From positions 77,001 to 141,000 of the forward strand of contig JAUIRK010000979.1 in assembly GCA_030549495.1 (NCBI GenBank): a stretch of 64,000 nt of DNA. Reading direction: 5' to 3'. Made by a program: the position numbers and the translations under genes. Below, piece after piece: positions 25,496 through 35,785 of this stretch (positions are counted from its first letter, which is position 1; the number at the start of each line of letters is the position of its first letter). The notes below the pieces were generated by a model. The model ran no database searches. It was not told the origin of the DNA and was given only the letters and a program-made list of their open reading frames with translations. This stretch comes from Nectonema munidae. Lineage: Eukaryota > Nematomorpha > Nectonematoida > Nectonematidae.

Positions 25496-25962
25496 AACTT
25501 TTAGAGGTAAATTATAATTTCTAAAAAAACAATCTGTAAATATGACTCTTTTGTGGCTAAAGAAAAATATGAGAAATATGTATATAAATAATTTACATTA
25601 ACTTGCAAAGATATCAAGACAAGAATGGATCTATGTTTTTGCTTTTTAAAACAGATTATTCATAGTTTGATTGATATAAGCTGCTTCAAAAAGTGTTCAC
25701 ATACATCATCAACTTATAAATGTCATTCACACATTCCTCCCTTACAAACTAACTGATTTAATTTAAATCAATATTCCTATAATTCCGAAAGAGAGAGGAG
25801 TAGGAATTTCATTTTTGAACTGTTGTATGTGAGTACTTTTCTTCCACATACCATTAATAGGGTGACGTGAAGGACAATAGAATAATATATTGATTATTGA
25901 AGAATTTAATTGAGATAAGAATAACAGCCTGTTTTTAATACAAAAATCTTCCTTGAGAAATT

Positions 25963-26064
25963 TTAAATGTGTTTCCGAGGAGCATAAAAAAATTTCCCGG
26001 CGAATCTGGGAACGAGAAGATTGATAGCTGCATCTTCCATAAAAGGGCGGGACCTCTTGTACTT
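25963..26064 (-). CDS. Possible terminal exon of an unknown minus-strand gene
   Basis: After a good-looking acceptor (GGCTTGCAG, ending at 26065), the minus strand encodes 33 residues before a TAA: KYKRSRPFMEDAAINLLVPR, then FAGKFFYAPRKHI. The residue use looks protein-like rather than random AT translation. I do not recognise it. If real, its upstream exons must overlap the RING1 gene on the opposite strand, and none was identified, so this stays speculative. Confidence 0.2.
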   Translation of the reverse strand, partial: KYKRSRPFMEDAAINLLVPRFAGKFFYAPRKHI

Positions 26065-26433
26065 CTGCAAGCCGCATTATAACATCATTTCATTTAGGTG
26101 ATTAAGTCTTTTTAACACAAATATCGTCATTATTTATATTGTAATTCTGGTGTAAGAAAGTTTATGCCAGAAGTTGATGATAAAAACAGTGGTTGATTAT
26201 GTCTATGCCAGCGGCTTTTAACCTTTTGATGAATTCAGAGCCCCGCCGATTGACTAATATGATCCCCTTCACTTTACTGTGGAATAATTATCATCTTTTT
26301 ATATTATCATGTATGACACCCAAATTTCTCAACAGCTTGATTGTAAATATGAAATAAAATTTGAGCGTTCATGACTTTGTCACATTTATTTACAAAAGCT
26401 CTCTGATTGGTGGCTTTACTTTTCTCTTCTCAG

Positions 26434-28695
26434 ACATGTCAACTTCCTGTGACGCGTACAAATCCTCTCCCGTGAATTGGGAGTTGAGTTTGTACGACTT
26501 GCACCGAACTCCCCAGCCACTCATCGAAGATGACACAGAAATCGCGATTTTGCCTTCTACTTTGAATAGCGAATTGAAGTGCCCCATCTGCCTGGATCTG
26601 CTCCGAAATACGATGACGACAAAAGAGTGTTTGCATCGCTTCTGTCAAGAATGCATCATTACTGCGCTGCGAGCAGGTAACAAAGAATGCCCGACGTGTC
26701 GCAAAAAGCTCGTCTCCAAAAGGTCGCTTCGCCGTGATCCCAACTTCGACGAATTGATCTCCAAGATTTTTCCGTGTCGGGAGGAGTATGAAGCGGCCCA
26801 AGACGATAAGTGGACTAAAATTTCTTCGAAAACTTTGGCCAATGTCTCTGGTACCGTGAACGCCTCCTTCCAAAAGAGAAGAAGTAGCGGAATCGCTTCA
26901 AGATACTCTATCAGGAAATCAGGTAGTCCTTTCTATTCACTCTTTTTGTTGGGATGAATACCATTTGTGATTTACACTCAGACAATTGCCTAATCATACC
27001 AAGTAGAGTTCGGTGGGGACTCCGAATTTTCCCGTTACCCGAGGGCAACCTCTCTCCACGTTCGCCGCGGGGAGGGATACTCCCCTTTCTCTGAAATCGC
27101 GGAAGAACTCATCTGGAGCAGTTAAAACGGGAACTTAAAAATAAGATTATCCATAATAATCATTGTACATAAGTGTTTCTAAAAGATATTGTTATTGTAT
27201 TGTTTATGACGATTATACCTAAATTTTATACATGTGTTCTTTACTGCGTTAGCATATTTATAAATAGTTTTATGCGAACTATGGAAAGAATAAAAGACAT
27301 CAATGATAAATTTGCTCATTCAAAAACTTTTCTACCGTTCAAAATTAATTGAAGGAATCGACACGCATAGAGCGTTTGATCAAAAAGATGTCGTTTTGAT
27401 CTAGTGGAAGGGGAGGTGATTTATTCAACAATACCTACCAACTAGTTTATCAAAATTGATTTATTCAACAATACCTACCAACTAGTTTATCAAAATTAGA
27501 AATTGAGAATCAAATTTTATTACCAACAAAAGATAGCTTTTTGAATTTGATTTCATTCAGGGTTCATACATCTAATTAATTTTGAAAATAACTTGTTTGT
27601 GACTTTTACCTCGTCCTCGCGCCATTCTCCTTAAATAGATCTCCCTAAATCGCTTCCCGCAGGACTCTGATACCGAGAAAAACTTTGATTCGTCACAAAA
27701 CAAGAAAAATTGCTAATTCCTTTCACTATTAAATCTCAAAAACGTTGCTTTGTCTTGATCAAAAATTTTCGTTGGTATCACACGTTTGCCAATTGCCACA
27801 ATGACGTTTTGATTAGAACTTCTTTTTGAATATAAATCCCACTATCGAAGATAGAATAATTGGTGCTGGAAAAAAACCAAAAAAATTAGGCTTAAAAATA
27901 GTTCATGCTATGTTATGTTATCTTGAAGATGCTAAGCTTATAAATATGAGCTTGCAATATTGTTATGCTTTTTTTAAAATTAGCATTATCCATTCATAAA
28001 TCGAGAAGGCACACTTAGATAGATATAAATGATTAAAACTGCTTGAACAACGCAGCTAGTTCGTTCCCCTGTACATTTATTTTTATATCGCTTTAGCTAA
28101 AGTGAACAAAGGGGAGGATGAGGACAAAAAACTTTGCACGGATGCCACTACTTACCCTGTTGGTGCTGGAGATGTCGTCATGAATTCCACGCCTCTTTCG
28201 CAAGGAAGCGAAGAAGTTGAGCAGCAACAGCAAATACAAATGATTTTCAAGCCTTTGAACGCGACAACAACAGAAGTACTGACGAGCGTCCAACGCTACC
28301 TCAAAACAACTCCAAACGCGCTCATCGAACACCTGTCGATGTTTATCGCGATGCGAATGCGTATTGAATCCCAGGAAGAAGAACAACCCTCTTCCACCAA
28401 CGTCAGGAATGATCACCAGCAGGCTGAGGATGCCTTGAAGGACGTCTTGCAAAGGACTTCCAAGCAAAGCGAGAATACGTCTGCATACAGGATTTACGTG
28501 TACTGTAGTAAAGAGAATACGCAAGTTCTGTTGGATCCGAGTCAGTTGTTGGGTAGCGTTTATGCCCAATACAACGTGAATCAAGAACCCTTACAAATGT
28601 TTTATGCTGCAGTTGGTAGTGATGAGTCAAAAATGAGTTTGCCTAGCCCTACAACTCACCTTCAGCATCACGGCAAAGATAAAAAGAAGAGATGA
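26434..28695 (+). CDS. RING1: RING1/RNF2, E3 ubiquitin ligase of Polycomb repressive complex 1
   Basis: The coding sequence lies in two exons, 26434-26922 (ATG at 26436, just after a TTCTCAG acceptor that implies a 5' UTR intron) and 28097-28695. The intron is phase 1 with GT/AG ends. The product is 361 residues, against 336 for human RNF2 and 406 for RING1. Family hallmarks are [13 protein letters not shown] near the N-terminus and a C3HC4 RING with C49, C52, C65, H67, C70, C73, C85 and C88. The C-terminal RAWUL domain spans about 210-334 (IFKPLN ... [20 protein letters not shown]). In other animals this protein, with a PCGF partner, monoubiquitinates histone H2A in the nucleus to silence developmental genes. 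The spacer between the domains is Gln/Glu-rich. AATAAA at 28762 is a plausible poly(A) signal. Confidence 0.95.
27005..27125. other. GC-rich island inside the RING1 intron, possible structured RNA
   Basis: About 120 bp are sharply GC-richer than the surrounding intron. Local inverted repeats include TTCGG...CCGAA and GGGGAG-GGATA-CTCCCC. It matches no snRNA, tRNA or 5S rRNA that I know, and no ORF explains it. Intronic position would suit a snoRNA, but clear C/D or H/ACA boxes were not found. Confidence 0.3.
27418..27497. repeat. Perfect 40 bp tandem duplication in the RING1 intron
   Basis: Two adjacent identical 40 bp units begin GATTTATTCAACAATACC. This is a simple recent duplication. Confidence 0.85.
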
Positions 28696-28822
28696 TTCGC
28701 CATGCCTGTGTTCCATCATCACTTTCGTTATTATTTTAATTCGGTACTACTTCTCTTTATCAATAAATATTTCTCAAATCAAATATTTCTACTTGAATGA
28801 AAAAATCTCTTTATTCTTTTTT

Positions 28823-29099
28823 TAAATTGGATCCAAGGGGGAGGCCCCATGGGCCTAGGCCCCCCTATGAAAAATGACTTCAAAATTTACCTTTACATGT
28901 ATAAAAAATAAATTTTTGCAATTTATTCATGGCAAAATAATGTTAAAAATATGAAAACATAGGTAATTAGTGATTCTAAAACACATAATACAGCTGTCGT
29001 ATTCTCTGAAGACTTTTAGCAAAATTGCAAAAAAATTAAATAGATTTCAGCCCCCCCCCCTCTATAAGAAATATCTGGATCCGCCACTGTCCATAGGTA
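28823..29099. mobile_element. hAT-type MITE (GGATCC family)
   Basis: The left end TTGGATCCAAGGGGGAGG and right end ...ATCTGGATCCGCCACTG are imperfect inverted repeats flanking G- and C-runs. This is the same general family as the MITE at 21023. It lies about 130 bp past the RING1 stop codon. Confidence 0.55.
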
Positions 29100-30691
29100 T
29101 GTATTTTAGGACTTTTTTTTTCAAGTTTCAATAAATATTTTTTATTCACCGCCTGGGCGTTATTTTTAAAAAACTTATTAAATTATGACAAATAATGATG
29201 TATTTTTAAATAATGCCCATTTTTGAAATAATAACTCCTTTTTTCAGGTCCAAACAAATTCAGTAATTCTTTTGATGCCTTATTTCTTCTAGTTAAATTT
29301 CGAACAATCGTTTTAAAATTGCTATGGTTCGCAATTTTCAGTCATACATAGAACAAAAAATATTGAAAAATTCTATTATAATGCCAATTCTAAATTTCAT
29401 GTAATTTTGTGAAATATAAATCACAAGTCAAACTATCTATATAACTATTCTTTATATTTAATGTAATTTTGCAATAAATTACTCTATAACATTTTATTGA
29501 AATTATTTTATGATTTTCATTTGCATGGTAATAAAAGTAAAGTAGGATCATCTCAATTCCGAAAAATTAAAATTTATAAATCATATATCCTATTTCGAAT
29601 TTTAATTTGCTGAAACTTTTATTTCCTTGAATGCATAATGTAAACAAATTTTGGGAAAGCTTTTTTTTATTTTTCTTTAACTTTAGTATAAAAAAATTAT
29701 TTGTAAGCCAAACGGTAAGTAAAACTTTCCAAGGTTATTTACAATATAATCTTTTGGAGAATAAATTGACACTCTCTCAAGGTTCAACAGAATGTAATAT
29801 AATTGCATACTTTCTTTACAAAGCAGTTTGATTTTCATTTTTAATTGATAATAATCTTCTATTTAAACTTCTTTAAAAATTCGCAGACCTGGTTTTTTTT
29901 ATATAATAAAAAGATGTGCGAGTAACGTGCATACGTCAAAAGATGGAAAATAAATCTTTCTATGCACTCAGGCGTCAATAAAGCAGGTGATTCTATTCAC
30001 AGAGTATTATTCCGAATTACGTGTTTTTCAGATTAACAAGTTTGCACATAATTCGATGCGATGCATACCGTGATTTCACTACTAAGAATCGGCGATGCAA
30101 TTTTTCATTGACAAATGCCCGATTTCGCCAGCAATAGGCGACATGCATGTCTGTCTGATTTTACATCGCTTTTCGGAGAAACGAGTAAAAAATGCAATTT
30201 TCATGCAGCTTGAATGAAATTGAAACAACTTCTTATATACCAACGCAGTGGTTGCGTAGTGCGTATCTAAATAATGAGGAGTTACCTTAAAATCAGTATT
30301 TTCAGCGATCGCTCCTACCAAGTCTTTGAATCGCATACTTTTTATTAGAAGCACACCCCTAAGATATGTCAGTCAAAAGATTGAAAAGCACTGCTTTGAT
30401 CTATGTTCCATGATTAGTTGAGTGGTGGATTTCATAAGAAGCTCAATTTAAATAAAATATTTAACACGTTATGTTTTTTAAGGGTGAGAGAAATACATAA
30501 ACTCTTTGATCTGATTGGATTTAGATAAGAATCAAACCAATCACTTTGAATATTTCTTGAATGAATTTTGACTATTCAAATGAACTACGAAAAAATATAG
30601 GATCTAATTGTTTAAAAGTAAATCATTTTCAACCATTCCTATATATTATATTTAATATATACGAACAACGTCTGTTACCCGATATAGCTAG
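29100..30691. other. Intergenic AT-rich stretch between RING1 and DHX33
   Basis: The two genes converge on this interval. A slightly GC-richer patch at 30.0-30.36 kb has an open minus-strand frame of 90 codons with no recognisable domain. I would not call it a gene. Confidence 0.3.
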
Positions 30692-30697
30692 TTTATT
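30692..30697 (-). terminator. Poly(A) signal directly after the DHX33 stop codon
   Basis: AATAAA on the minus strand begins 2 nt downstream of the TGA at 30700-30702. If used, the 3' UTR would be only about 20-30 nt. Confidence 0.4.
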
Positions 30698-30699
30698 TA

Positions 30700-32688
30700 T
30701 CAAAAGAACTGGACTTTGTTTTTTGGAAATAAATCAGCGATGACTTCGTCTGGTAGCAACGTGACGCACTTCATGTAAAATTTGGAAGTGTGCAGAGACT
30801 CAGTGAAGAGAACGTAAGGAGGTTTGCGAAAGAAGAGTGAAGAGGAAGGGTGAATATGGGCTCGTTGACCGGAAGTGATCAACACGTAACACGCCTCCGC
30901 TTTTCTGTATTCGGCGACGTGATCAATGAAAGCTTTGGCCAGAGACTTGCTCAGAAGGGATGTGCTTGCTGTGCCGCCAGACGACTTTGGTGTCAGGTTT
31001 CGCAAGGTGCACACCTTTTTGAGCTGGACTTTGATCTTTAGCGCTGTTTGCAGATTCCTCATATTCAAGAAGTTACTTTGACACCACTTTTTTCGCTCAC
31101 CCTTATGTGATTTGTATGTTTTGAACACTCTGATCAAGGTTAAGTGATCTCCATCTTCGGAGTGGAAGCGAGAGTGCGCAAGATTGGCTTTATCCTTCAT
31201 TTTGATTGGCTGATAAAAGGGACTGTCAACGGAGAGCATGGCAGTTAACGCTAACACGTCTTCAAAACAACAACCAGACGATAAATTTTCAACAATGAAA
31301 AATGATAACTTTGGATCGAGAGGAAGCCATGAAAGTTTTTCGCCTAATGGCGTTAATTTGAATTCTTCATTGTTGTTTTCTTTGGAGGAAATAGCACCAA
31401 GTTTGTTCAGTTGTTTAAGAGCTGAGAGAAAGGCCAAGTCACTTGGTTTACTGATCAATGGAAATTGAGAAACATTGGACACTCCAATCGCCAACAACTG
31501 AAGGAGAAGACTGGAGAGGTTGGAGCGCAAAATCTCGGGCTCTGGCTGATCTCGCATTTCCGCGTACTCTTCATCCGTATATAAGCGGTAGCAGAAACCT
31601 GTTCCTGCGTCACTCTCTCTTCCTGCTCTTCCAGAGCGCTGCCAAGCTTGCGCCTTTGAAATGGGCCGGATTTGCAAAGTGTCAAAGCCTTTTGTGTGAT
31701 CGTGACACTTCACTTTCATCTTTCCCGTGTCTATGACGTAAAGAATGCCTGGAATTGTGATGGATGTTTCGGCGATGTTTGTACTAACGATGACTTTTCG
31801 CATGTCACTCGCCACCGTTTGAAAAGCTTTAAGTTGAAAGTTTATTGGAAGTGAGGCGTACATTGCTCTCACAACGATTTTGGGTAAGTCCGAGGCAAGA
31901 GATTTGCTTAATCTGCGAATATTCATAACTAAATACTCAATCTCATCTCGTCCACTCACGAAGATCAAAATGTGACTCGAGGCGTGTGCGGTTCTATGAA
32001 TCTTAAAAATTGTGACAAGGGAAGAATCTAAGTGATCTTTTTGTTTTTGGAGAGAGGAGTAAATCGTGACGTAATTCTGCCTTCCTGGAATGTAAAGAAC
32101 TGGAGGAGGAGGCAAAGGGGGCAGGGAGAAGAATGAAGCAAAAGCATCACAATCCATCGTGGCAGACATAATGACCAGTTTGAGGGGAGGTTGATGAGCT
32201 TTGCGTCGGCGCTGCTGAGCGAGTTTAGCGACACCCAACAAAATGTCTGTTTGAATGCTTCTTTCGTGACACTCATCGATGATGATGACGGCATACTTCA
32301 GCAAATCACGGTCCAGCATTGCTTCTCGAATCAGCATGCCGTCAGTCATGTACTTGATTCGAGTTCGGGGCGAAGTGAAGTCGTCGAAGCGGACGGAGTA
32401 GCCGACGAAGCCGCCCAAGTCGCACTTCTGCTCTTCGGCCACGCGCTTAGCAACGGAAATGGCCGCTACGCGTCTCGGTTGAGTGCACACGATGACCGCA
32501 TCCTTGCACCCTCCAACCCCGGCAGTCACTTTCTTGTGGATGAGAGGGGGGATTTGGGTCGTTTTGCCACACGCTGTTTCTCCCATTATAATGCAGGTTT
32601 CGTTAGTTGCGATCTTCTCAAGTAGTTCCTTTGCTACCTTCAGTACGGGCAAAGCGCGCTCACCAGCGTCTCTATCTTTGTCCACCAT
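30700..32688 (-). CDS. DHX33: DHX33, DEAH-box RNA helicase
   Basis: An uninterrupted 662-residue frame starts at the ATG at 32688; the TTG just before it is not needed. Helicase motifs are in order: I GETACGKT (36-43), Ia TQPRR (69-73), II DECH (138-141), III SAT (175-177), IV-like ILIFVSGRDE, V STNIAETSITIP (302-313) and VI QRSGRAGR (350-357). Winged-helix, HA2 and OB regions follow. The C-terminal AHIHPSSSLFFRKPP and LFTESLHTSKFYMKCV match DHX33 (IHPSSVLFHCKP, VYTELLYTNKCYM). Human DHX33 is 707 residues and ends at the same point, so this is essentially full length with a short N-terminus. Family members act in nucleolar rRNA synthesis, translation initiation and RNA sensing. Motif II reads DECH instead of DEAH; all other motifs are intact. 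An AATAAA begins 2 nt after the TGA. Confidence 0.93.
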   Translation of the reverse strand: MVDKDRDAGERALPVLKVAKELLEKIATNETCIIMGETACGKTTQIPPLIHKKVTAGVGGCKDAVIVCTQPRRVAAISVAKRVAEEQKCDLGGFVGYSVRFDDFTSPRTRIKYMTDGMLIREAMLDRDLLKYAVIIIDECHERSIQTDILLGVAKLAQQRRRKAHQPPLKLVIMSATMDCDAFASFFSLPPLPPPPVLYIPGRQNYVTIYSSLQKQKDHLDSSLVTIFKIHRTAHASSHILIFVSGRDEIEYLVMNIRRLSKSLASDLPKIVVRAMYASLPINFQLKAFQTVASDMRKVIVSTNIAETSITIPGILYVIDTGKMKVKCHDHTKGFDTLQIRPISKAQAWQRSGRAGRESDAGTGFCYRLYTDEEYAEMRDQPEPEILRSNLSSLLLQLLAIGVSNVSQFPLISKPSDLAFLSALKQLNKLGAISSKENNNEEFKLTPLGEKLSWLPLDPKLSFFIVENLSSGCCFEDVLALTAMLSVDSPFYQPIKMKDKANLAHSRFHSEDGDHLTLIRVFKTYKSHKGERKKWCQSNFLNMRNLQTALKIKVQLKKVCTLRNLTPKSSGGTASTSLLSKSLAKAFIDHVAEYRKAEACYVLITSGQRAHIHPSSSLFFRKPPYVLFTESLHTSKFYMKCVTLLPDEVIADLFPKNKVQFF

Positions 32689-32691
32689 CAA

Positions 32692-33550
32692 AGAATCCTT
32701 AAAAACATATCACAATTACAGTCAATTAAAAACCGCAAGGCTGAAAGTCAATAACGTTAAATCATCTTAACCATGCCTTCTTAACGTTTTTCCGAATGAA
32801 TCCCTTATAAAGTATAAGGAAACCTTTGAAGCCCGCTTAAAAACATTATGTAACTATTTTCAATTTTACTATTGCGTAGATTTGAATTCTGGAAAATATA
32901 CACCTTTCTTAAAAAATAGTATTTAACGAATATTCATATTCCATCAAACGAGAAAATAAATAAAAACTGGAAAAGATTAAACTGTAAAATAGTCAAATAA
33001 AAAAGCCGAAAAAGTTGATATAGAATGAAATGAATCAAAATTTGAGAAAGTACATTAAGTAAACATAAAATTAATAATTAATTATTATAAATTAATACAT
33101 TAAGTAAACGGCATTATAAATCCCTTGTCTAGTGACAAGTTGTACAAAAGAATAACTTCATTAATTTTCTACTTGACTTCACGGATCCCCATAGAGGTCG
33201 ATATCTATCCTCAAATTTTTCTGTATTCCTACTCCTCTCTTGTCTATTCTATGTCATTCTTAATTAAGCTTAATGTAAACTTTAACCCCCGCCCTATTAA
33301 GCTTAACGTCAACAATGAATGAGAACTTATATATAGCTCCTTCTTTCTCACTTCAAATAGATGCGCACCATCTCCAAATTATGTGTAGAAAAGGGGTAAA
33401 GATATCAATTAACAATAAAAAAATTAGAAAATTTTATTGAATGAAAAAAATCATTCGTTAATTTTCAGTTGTTCCATATCTTCTTTTTACAGCCTAACTT
33501 AAGTTTTTTGAAAACTAATTTGACATATCCACTACAGCATACCCTATGGG
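32692..33550. other. Upstream region of DHX33
   Basis: No clear promoter motif is seen. A possible acceptor (TTTTTAAG, near 32703 on the minus strand) lies just before the start codon, so the mRNA may have an upstream non-coding exon. Confidence 0.3.
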
Positions 33551-33706
33551 TGGCATGATAGGTTGGATGAGAAGATGGACTCAGCACGGAAGACTCTGGG
33601 TTTGATTCCTCATCGATACGAATTTGTTCATAGTTTGACATAAGCGGTACATCAGTGCCTTGTCAATGAAAACACACTCACGGTACCTTTACCTTCCTTA
33701 CCTTTT
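33551..33706 (+). mobile_element. tRNA-derived SINE (family 2), copy 1
   Basis: A degenerate B box (GGGTTTGATTCC) is followed by TAAGCGGTACATCAGTGCC and a tail of ACCTTT-like repeats. The body aligns with the SINE at 34453-34586 (shared TAAGCGG, GTGCCTT/TTTCGATGAAAACAC, CGGTACC). It is older than that copy, judging by the degraded B box. Confidence 0.6.
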
Positions 33707-34152
33707 ACTCAAAATTGAAAAATTAGCTACATAATTAACATAAGAGAGAAGGAGACAAAATAAACTAATAAAGCAATTTTCAGTATTTAAAATGAAACTG
33801 TCTGTTCTCAGAATAATTTCAAAATAATAGGAGGCATAAAAAATGAGATAGTTTATCGGCACTTTATTTGATATTTTCAAGTTTTTATAAGCAGCAAAAG
33901 CCAACATTGAAGTAGCTAACCCTTATAGGGTGATTTGGTAACACTTGTATTTTTACATTCTGTAAGGAATCATAGTATACAAAAAAGGGTAGTTTAATCA
34001 CTTTTCATAAAATTATTTAAGTGTACGAACACAAAATCATTAGAAAAACGATTTAAACTAACATAAATCATAAAAATCATAGTATACGAGAACAAGAAAA
34101 TCATTGCCTTTTTTGACTATTTCTGCCTACAAATAAAATTCTGACAGCTGTC

Positions 34153-35047
34153 ATAAATAAATCAAGTACATTTTTAACAACGGAAACATTTTTTTGGATC
34201 AAATATTTTTATTATAATAATCAACAAATTTTCTTAACAAAAATTATTTAATTAATTATGTACAGTGTAACTTCCAAAATTTAACAATCGAACATTATAA
34301 AAAATATCTCTGCTCAAATAATAAACAAATAGAATATTTTTGCTTTTAAACTGAATAGCTAGTCAAAATACTAATTCCCAAATAGCTATTGAAAAAAAAT
34401 TTCTTGACTTGAAAAATTAGTTTTCAAATGTTACAAAATGTAAGAAACGTACTAAGGGGCGTGAGTATGGTTGGTTAAACTGTCTTGGGTTCGATCCTAC
34501 ATCAAGCTTACTTTCCTCATAGTTCTATATAAGCGGCGCAATTGTGCCTTTTCGATGAAAACACCCTACGGTACCATTACCATTACTGATAAAGATTAAA
34601 AGTGACCTTAGTTGAAAAAATTTTTTAACGCGAGTCTGACGATATTCATTGATATAAAATTGTAACGATTGAAAACTATTTTTCTCTCATTTAAAAACAA
34701 ACAAATTTTCAATTTTGCAAAATGTTTGGTGTATTGATGGAACTAAATTCGTACCAAAAATCTCTGATTAATTTGAATGGCTGAACTTTGGTATCATGAA
34801 AAAAGGTTCTGAAAATATTTCGCTAAAAACTAGTTTCTAATGAGATAAAATAAAATTATTTTTAATTTAACTCTAAATACAAATTAGAGAGAAGAGAGCT
34901 GAATGAGATAGGAGAGCTTGAACAAGAAAAAAGAGCTTGAATCATAGAAGAGAGATTGAATGAGAGAAGAGCGCTTGGGTGATTGAGTTTTAGCAGAAAA
35001 AAACGAAAAAGAAAAACAGAGAAGGAGACAGAAAGAGAAATAGAATC
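34153..35047 (-). repeat. Dispersed repeat A, copy 2, carrying a SINE
   Basis: It is the inverted counterpart of 13641-14327. It contains a 134 bp insertion (34453-34586) that is absent from copy 1, which therefore shows the empty site. The purine-rich end (GAGAAGAGAGCTGAATGAG and similar) corresponds to the pyrimidine-rich start of copy 1. Confidence 0.7.
34453..34586 (+). mobile_element. tRNA-derived SINE (family 2), copy 2, nested in repeat A
   Basis: The B box GGGTTCGATCC is intact, followed by the family body and the tail CCATTACCATTAC. Comparison with repeat A copy 1 places the insertion between ACGTAC and TGATAAAG with at most a few duplicated bases. It looks 5'-truncated because no clear A box precedes the B box. 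Confidence 0.75.
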
Positions 35048-35780
35048 ACTGTGACAGAAGAAAATGAGAAAAATCTGGTGGATCATCAACATGTGTTTGC
35101 TCAAAAATTCTACAAGGCACTTTGAGACACTGTGATGAACATTGCTTACTTATTGTGTGCATATTGAAACAATGGATATTTAAGAATTTTTTATAAATAA
35201 TTGAAAAATTTGTTCAAAATTTTTTGCCAGTAAGAGTCCTCCGTGAAATTTGGATTTATGGTTTTTAAAAATATTTTTTTAGAATTAAAAAAACTAAGTG
35301 GAATTTATTAGTTTTTAAAACAGGTAAATCTAAACTTTGATTTAACTCTTGCAAAGTTCGAAAAGGTTGAATGCGATTTTTGATAAATTTTATAAATCAA
35401 GAATAAAAAAATGAAATGCTTGAAGATGGGGGTTGTATTAGCTGGGTTGCGAAAACAGAGAGAAAATATCTGACTCCAACTCCAAAAAATGTAACTCCTA
35501 TTTCAAATACTTGAAAATTTAAAATACATAAACCCAAATCTGGCTTCGACAAAAGAAGGATCATTTGCCGTAAGCTTCTGCAATTCCTGTACCTTTTAAA
35601 CTTCCGGCTCGTGGGTCAGCATTCCTGGCAGTTGGTTACATAAATTCAGGCATCCCACAAAAATTTATACGCTAGTGAAATTTTTAGCACTGCCAAAGCC
35701 ATACTCATTCTTAAACGTGAAATGAGAAGAAATTTTATTAGAGCAAAAGTAAGGAAAGATAGGCGGCAGGTAGTGGTAAA
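35048..35780. other. Stretch downstream of MRPL10
   Basis: AATAAA on the minus strand at 35734-35739 lies 47 nt past the MRPL10 stop and is its likely poly(A) signal. A GC-richer patch around 35.5-35.7 kb has no recognisable gene. Confidence 0.4.
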
Positions 35781-35785
35781 TCAAA

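Noticed and set aside
26390-26873. Several minus-strand open frames opposite the RING1 first coding exon
   Set aside because: They are shadows of the conserved RING1 frame with no domains of their own.
31238-32770. Plus-strand open frames opposite DHX33, up to 144 codons
   Set aside because: They lie antisense to an intact, conserved helicase frame and show no recognisable motif.
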